From Stictocephala bisonia (Eukaryota > Arthropoda > Insecta > Hemiptera > Membracidae), in assembly GCA_035578905.1 (NCBI GenBank), contig JAQJVL010000287.1:243501-307500 (forward strand): a stretch of 64,000 nucleotides of DNA, given 5' to 3'. The notes beneath the pieces were generated by a model. The model was not told where the DNA came from. It made no database searches and saw only the letters and a program-made list of their open reading frames with translations. Of this stretch, positions 57,285 to 64,000 are shown in pieces (positions within the stretch are counted from its first letter, which is position 1; the number at the start of each line of letters is the position of its first letter). The translations under genes and the position numbers were made by a program.

Positions 57285-57418
57285 CAATTTCTAAAATTAC
57301 CCCCTAGTTCAAATACAGTGTGGGGCAATAAAGTGAAAAGCCTCTTAAGTGAATGGTTGCAGTTTTCTCCCTCCTCCTCAGACACTTTAGTGGCGTGGGA
57401 AACACGAGCTGCCTACAG
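57285..57418 (+). CDS. PRKDC: DNA-PKcs exon k (FAT region)
   Basis: The acceptor is TTTTGTTTCAG and the donor ACAG|GTAACA. It is 44 codons plus two bases. 'QFLKLPPSSNTVWGNKVKSL' and 'LSEWLQFSPSSSDTLVAWET' align with human '[20 protein letters not shown]' and '[22 protein letters not shown]'. It continues in phase 2 to exon l. Confidence 0.88.
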
Positions 57419-57885
57419 GTAACACCCAGTAAAACCCTGGCCATTAATTGATTCGTTGTTGTTTGGAGTTTTGGGGAGGTCCGGATCAGATGGCTAAATT
57501 AAGTGGCAATCAAAGGAAGCCAGTGCTGTCACACACCTCTGCACAAATACACATTCATGCAGACATATATGAACAATTAATAATGACACATCTAATATAA
57601 TGTTCGCTCGATCCCTCGCACATTTCACTTATAGCAAAAAGAAATTTAAGAATTGTTATGTGATAATATGCAATGATTAACACTGATCCATCCTCTCACC
57701 CACAGTAACCAGATACGGTTGATATCATGTGCACCATGACATCACACAGGCAAAGTGACAGCCAAGAGGAATAACAAAAACACAAGAATACTTTGTCTAA
57801 TTATCATAGTTATAGTTTAAGTTGATAAATATCTTGCTTATAGTTTAGCTGAAAGTAACCATGTGATTTGTTGAGTTGGTTACAG

Positions 57886-57953
57886 GTTTGTGACGTGTGA
57901 AATTTTAGAGTCTACAGTGGTAAATGTGGAGCCAAAAATTCAAAAAGGCCAAG
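57886..57953 (+). CDS. PRKDC: DNA-PKcs exon l (tentative, 22 codons)
   Basis: The acceptor is GTTGGTTACAG and the donor CAAG|GTGAAC. The first base completes Arg with exon k. 'RFVTCEILESTVVNVEPKIQ' is at the position of human 'RCFFLSKIEEKL'. Phase and length are right and the frame is open, but the piece is short and similarity is limited. No following exon was found before the repeats at 60660. Confidence 0.55.
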
Positions 57954-59489
57954 GTGAACTACTACCATATTTTTTGCTCTGGTTTTGTTTGACATAATTT
58001 AATTCAATATTAACATCAAAATTAAATAAAAAAAAAAAAAAAAAAAAAAAAAAAACTATAACAACGTATAGATTACTTAAACCTACGCCTTTGGAAATTA
58101 AATTGATAGAATTATTGAGAGAAACTATAACTATATATGTTTGTTCAGAAAAATCATTTTGTAAAATAATATGTAAAGTCTTATCTGTTTTGTTATATGT
58201 GTTAAATGTTTTAAATACTCAAATATCTATAAAATAATATGTAAAGTCTTATCTGTTTTGTTTATGTGTTAAATGTTTTAAATACTTATGTACGTTAATT
58301 TCAATTACATTAAAATACTTTGAATTTGAGAATGGCTTGTTAGCACTTGAAATGTATGGTTCTTAAAGTCAGCTGTTTAGGTTGCCATGGAAACGTAGAG
58401 GGATTATTATTGATGTGGGAGTAAACAAGACGGTTAGTACAATTTCCATTGGAGAGTTACTTCTGTTAAAATTTTAGTTGTTTAAACTATTTCATGACCC
58501 CAGAACATTTTAAGAAATAGTGAAATGCGATTAAAGATATAATTTGCAAAAGAAGTAGATCACAAAGATACTGTAACCTGAGTTTACTGGAATTCACCAG
58601 ACGAAATAACTTCTTGTGGGGCTTTTTGGGATCCACTCGCGTCGTGCTGTGCTACGACTATTTCCTGTCACGGTTTGGACTGGGTGTATGTGTGGTAACT
58701 CCTATTGGGTGAGTAAACAGTTGATTTAACTTAAATGGCCTCCTGATGGTTAAAGGCCTTTGGAACTTTGGATCTGCCTCCAGTTAACGGCCCTCCGCCC
58801 TTTATGTTATGTTATGTTATGTTATTATGTAAAATTAAACTTAGCTTTTGTCTTTTAGACTACTTAATAGTCCAAAAGTATATGTTATTGTTGTAAAACT
58901 TAGTCTTGTCTTTAGTTATTTATTTGTGTTTAATTGTTAATTTGACGGTTAGTAAGCCTATTTCTGATTTTTTAAGGCAGTGGAGCGCTCCAAGATTAAT
59001 TCTACTCGTAATAACTCGTTGTAATTTTTGTGTGTGTGTACAACATAATTGATTTTCTCTTAAATTAAAGCTATTCATTTATAAAGCTTAAACTTGTGTT
59101 TTCTGAATTTGTGTCATTACCTACTTAGATGTAATTGAGTATAAGGTAAACAGGTGAAATTTTTGTATTATAAACATTTTATCTTTAGCAGGTTCAATCT
59201 AACCATTGAAATCCAAAGGCCTGGGTTGAAAATATATCTTGTATATGGTAGTAGGGAGCCAGGTCAGTATTTTCTTTTGGGAGCAGGAGTCATGTTCCTT
59301 GTTGAGCCCTGCACATTACACTAGCCTACAACAAGGTGGCGCCCTATCTCTCACCGAGCAAACTTAAGAACTTAGGAAAGTCTGATCGTTTCCTCTATCT
59401 TCAAGGCCCTTTTTCAAGAACCACCCCCTTCTCCACTGAGCATCCGGATATTTGCATACCACCTTGGGAAAGGTTGCAGGTTGTCAATA
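57954..59489. other. Intron with poly-A, short duplication and (TTATG)n
   Basis: A poly-A run of about 30 bases lies at 58026-58055. A roughly 68-base tandem duplication starts at 58162 and 58230 (TAAAATAATATGTAAAGTC in both). At 58801-58825 (TTATG)n ends a retroposon-like unit. No DNA-PKcs exon was recognised here. Confidence 0.5.
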
Positions 59490-60660
59490 GATAATGCCCA
59501 TGTGTGTGATGTTACTGTGCCAAGGGACTTGTTTTAACACTTCTTGACTTCTCAAAGACATTTGATTGCATATATAACACGCTCATTCTTTTTAAACTCA
59601 AGGCTGTTGGTTTCTCAAAGAGTTGCATTGATCGGATTGAATATTATTTGTCCCAGGGATCTGTTTTGGGTCCATTGCTGTTTTCACTGTACACTAGCGA
59701 TGTAATTACTGTCATACAACACTCACGTTGCCACTTGTACGCCGACGATTTATCAATACTTTCACATTTCCAACTTTCCAAATACAGTAAATAATACTAA
59801 CGTTGACATACTTCTATTATTTTTTGAGCTCACAGACATGGTTTAAAACTGAACAAAAGTAATTCTCAGACTATTATTGGATGTTCTAGACTCATCCTAA
59901 GATTGACTTAACTACTGCCCTTAAGTTGAATATAATGGACCATTATCTTGATTATAGTGATAAAATGAAGAATTTAGGCTTGGTTATTAACATAACTTTG
60001 GGGTGGAAAGATCAAATCACTGAAACTTGTAATAAAGTGTTTTCTGGAATCCACCGTCTTAAAGGATTTGCTCCTTATTTACCTCTTGACATGAAAGTTA
60101 TTTAGTTAGTACTCTGATTTTTCCATACTTTAACTACTGTGACATTGTGATGGATGACATGACCGTTGAACTGTCCACAGTTCTATCGTTACAGCGTGCA
60201 CAGAATTATTGTATTCATTTCATCTTCAATTTAAGGCATGATGCTCATGTCATACTCTTCTTCAATCGTTTATCTCTTTAAACTTAAAGAACTCCGACAA
60301 TATCATGCTTTTACTTTCCTGCATGATGTACTAAAAACTGGTTCACCTAAGTGCATATTTGATCGTTTTAAATTTATTTCCCATATCAATTCTCATTCAA
60401 TTCGTTATGGATCTTCTCAACTGTCTATTCCCTATCATAACTCAATGTTTTTCAATAAATCATTTACAGTTTTATTCTGCCTTAATGTAATTTCCTTCTT
60501 GACAGCTTGAGAAATATGGACAATAGCTTTGGTTTTAGGGTTGGCTTGAAGGACCCCTACTTTTGCAGACTTGTGGGGAAGTTAGGGCGGGGTACTGTTT
60601 TCATGGCAGATTACCTGAGCGAATGCATCTGTATGAATGTAATTTTGATTATATTAATCT
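59490..60660 (+). pseudogene. LINE RT with internal deletion, plus strand
   Basis: It reads 'LLDFSKTFDCIYNTLILFKL', 'CIDRIEYYLSQGSVLGPLLF', 'CHLYADDLSIL' (intact YADD, 59740), then degenerate frames, and finally 'FKLKELRQYHAFTFLHDVLK' and 'YGSSQLSIPYHNSMFFNKSF' (60270-60470). Between 'IEYYL' and 'SQGSVLGP' about 25 residues are missing compared with other LINEs, an in-frame deletion. It ends at the CTGT microsatellite. Confidence 0.78.
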
Positions 60661-60664
60661 ATAG

Positions 60665-64000
<3,336 letters not shown>

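Larger units (their letters stand above)
1605..57953 (+). other. PRKDC: DNA-PKcs (PRKDC) gene, internal portion, 12 exons
   Basis: Twelve plus-strand exons (1605-1794, 8221-8386, 11958-12092, 18681-18945, 21542-21738, 22065-22212, 26818-27016, 42216-42310, 52595-52736, 54519-54698, 57285-57418, 57886-57953) have GT-AG boundaries and matching phases at every junction. Together they give about 639 codons without a stop. In order, the peptide follows the known layout of DNA-PKcs: the segment before the ABCDE cluster, the cluster, a basic helix rich in Lys/Glu, then the start of the FAT domain. DNA-PKcs is the Ku-recruited kinase of non-homologous end joining, in the nucleus. Drosophila lacks it but other arthropods have it. 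The exon just upstream and all exons for the rest of FAT, the kinase and FATC are outside the window. Introns reach 15 kb and are full of transposons. Identification rests on remembered family sequence; no search was run. Confidence 0.88.

Overview
This window looks like insect genomic DNA. It is AT-rich, has GT-AG introns and no bacterial-type gene packing, and it is crowded with non-LTR retrotransposons, Penelope-like elements, TTAA-flanked piggyBac-like elements, Tigger/pogo and hAT-like elements and a SINE family. It also has TTAGG-like motifs of the insect telomere type. A hemipteran-like insect is my guess, with low confidence.

One host gene explains the window. Twelve short plus-strand exons between 1605 and 57953 join in compatible phases into about 639 codons. 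The product aligns, by memory of the family, with the catalytic subunit of DNA-dependent protein kinase (DNA-PKcs, PRKDC), from the end of the middle HEAT region through the ABCDE phosphorylation cluster into the FAT domain. Neither the start of the gene nor the kinase domain is in the window. The other roughly 97 percent is intron, mostly mobile DNA.

Layout: 1-1604 intron with a LINE remnant; 1605-1794 exon a; 1795-8220 Tigger-type MITE, piggyBac-like MITE and LINE; 8221-8386 exon b (SQ/TQ cluster); 8387-11957 SINE and Tigger-type MITE; 11958-12092 exon c; 12093-18680 SINE, LINE ORF1 and a broken ZSWIM7 retrocopy; 18681-18945 exon d; 18946-21541 LINE with a second LINE nested in it; 21542-22212 exons e and f; 22213-26817 TTAGG-like inverted DNA, Helitron-like ORF, piggyBac-like MITE, SINE and a 187-bp tandem repeat; 26818-27016 exon g; 27017-42215 hAT-like element, Penelope-like fragment, several LINEs and nested piggyBac-like elements; 42216-42310 exon h; 42311-52594 a 4.85-kb array of a 65-bp unit, then a broken multi-copy gene and a Tigger transposase; 52595-57953 exons i to l with a Penelope-like fragment and a tail-to-tail repeat pair; 57954-60660 intron and LINE; 60665-64000 tetranucleotide and dinucleotide microsatellites grading into 3 kb of polypyrimidine-biased sequence.

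The most striking items are: (1) the 65-bp array, 74 exact periods without an indel, each unit carrying a branchpoint-like motif and a CAG acceptor inside a DNA-PKcs intron; (2) conservation of SQ/TQ sites matching the vertebrate ABCDE cluster; (3) a pyrimidine-distorted second copy of an interspersed repeat in the final 3 kb, which points to a consensus artefact or an unusual mutational process; and (4) several insertions whose removal restores the reading frame of the interrupted element.
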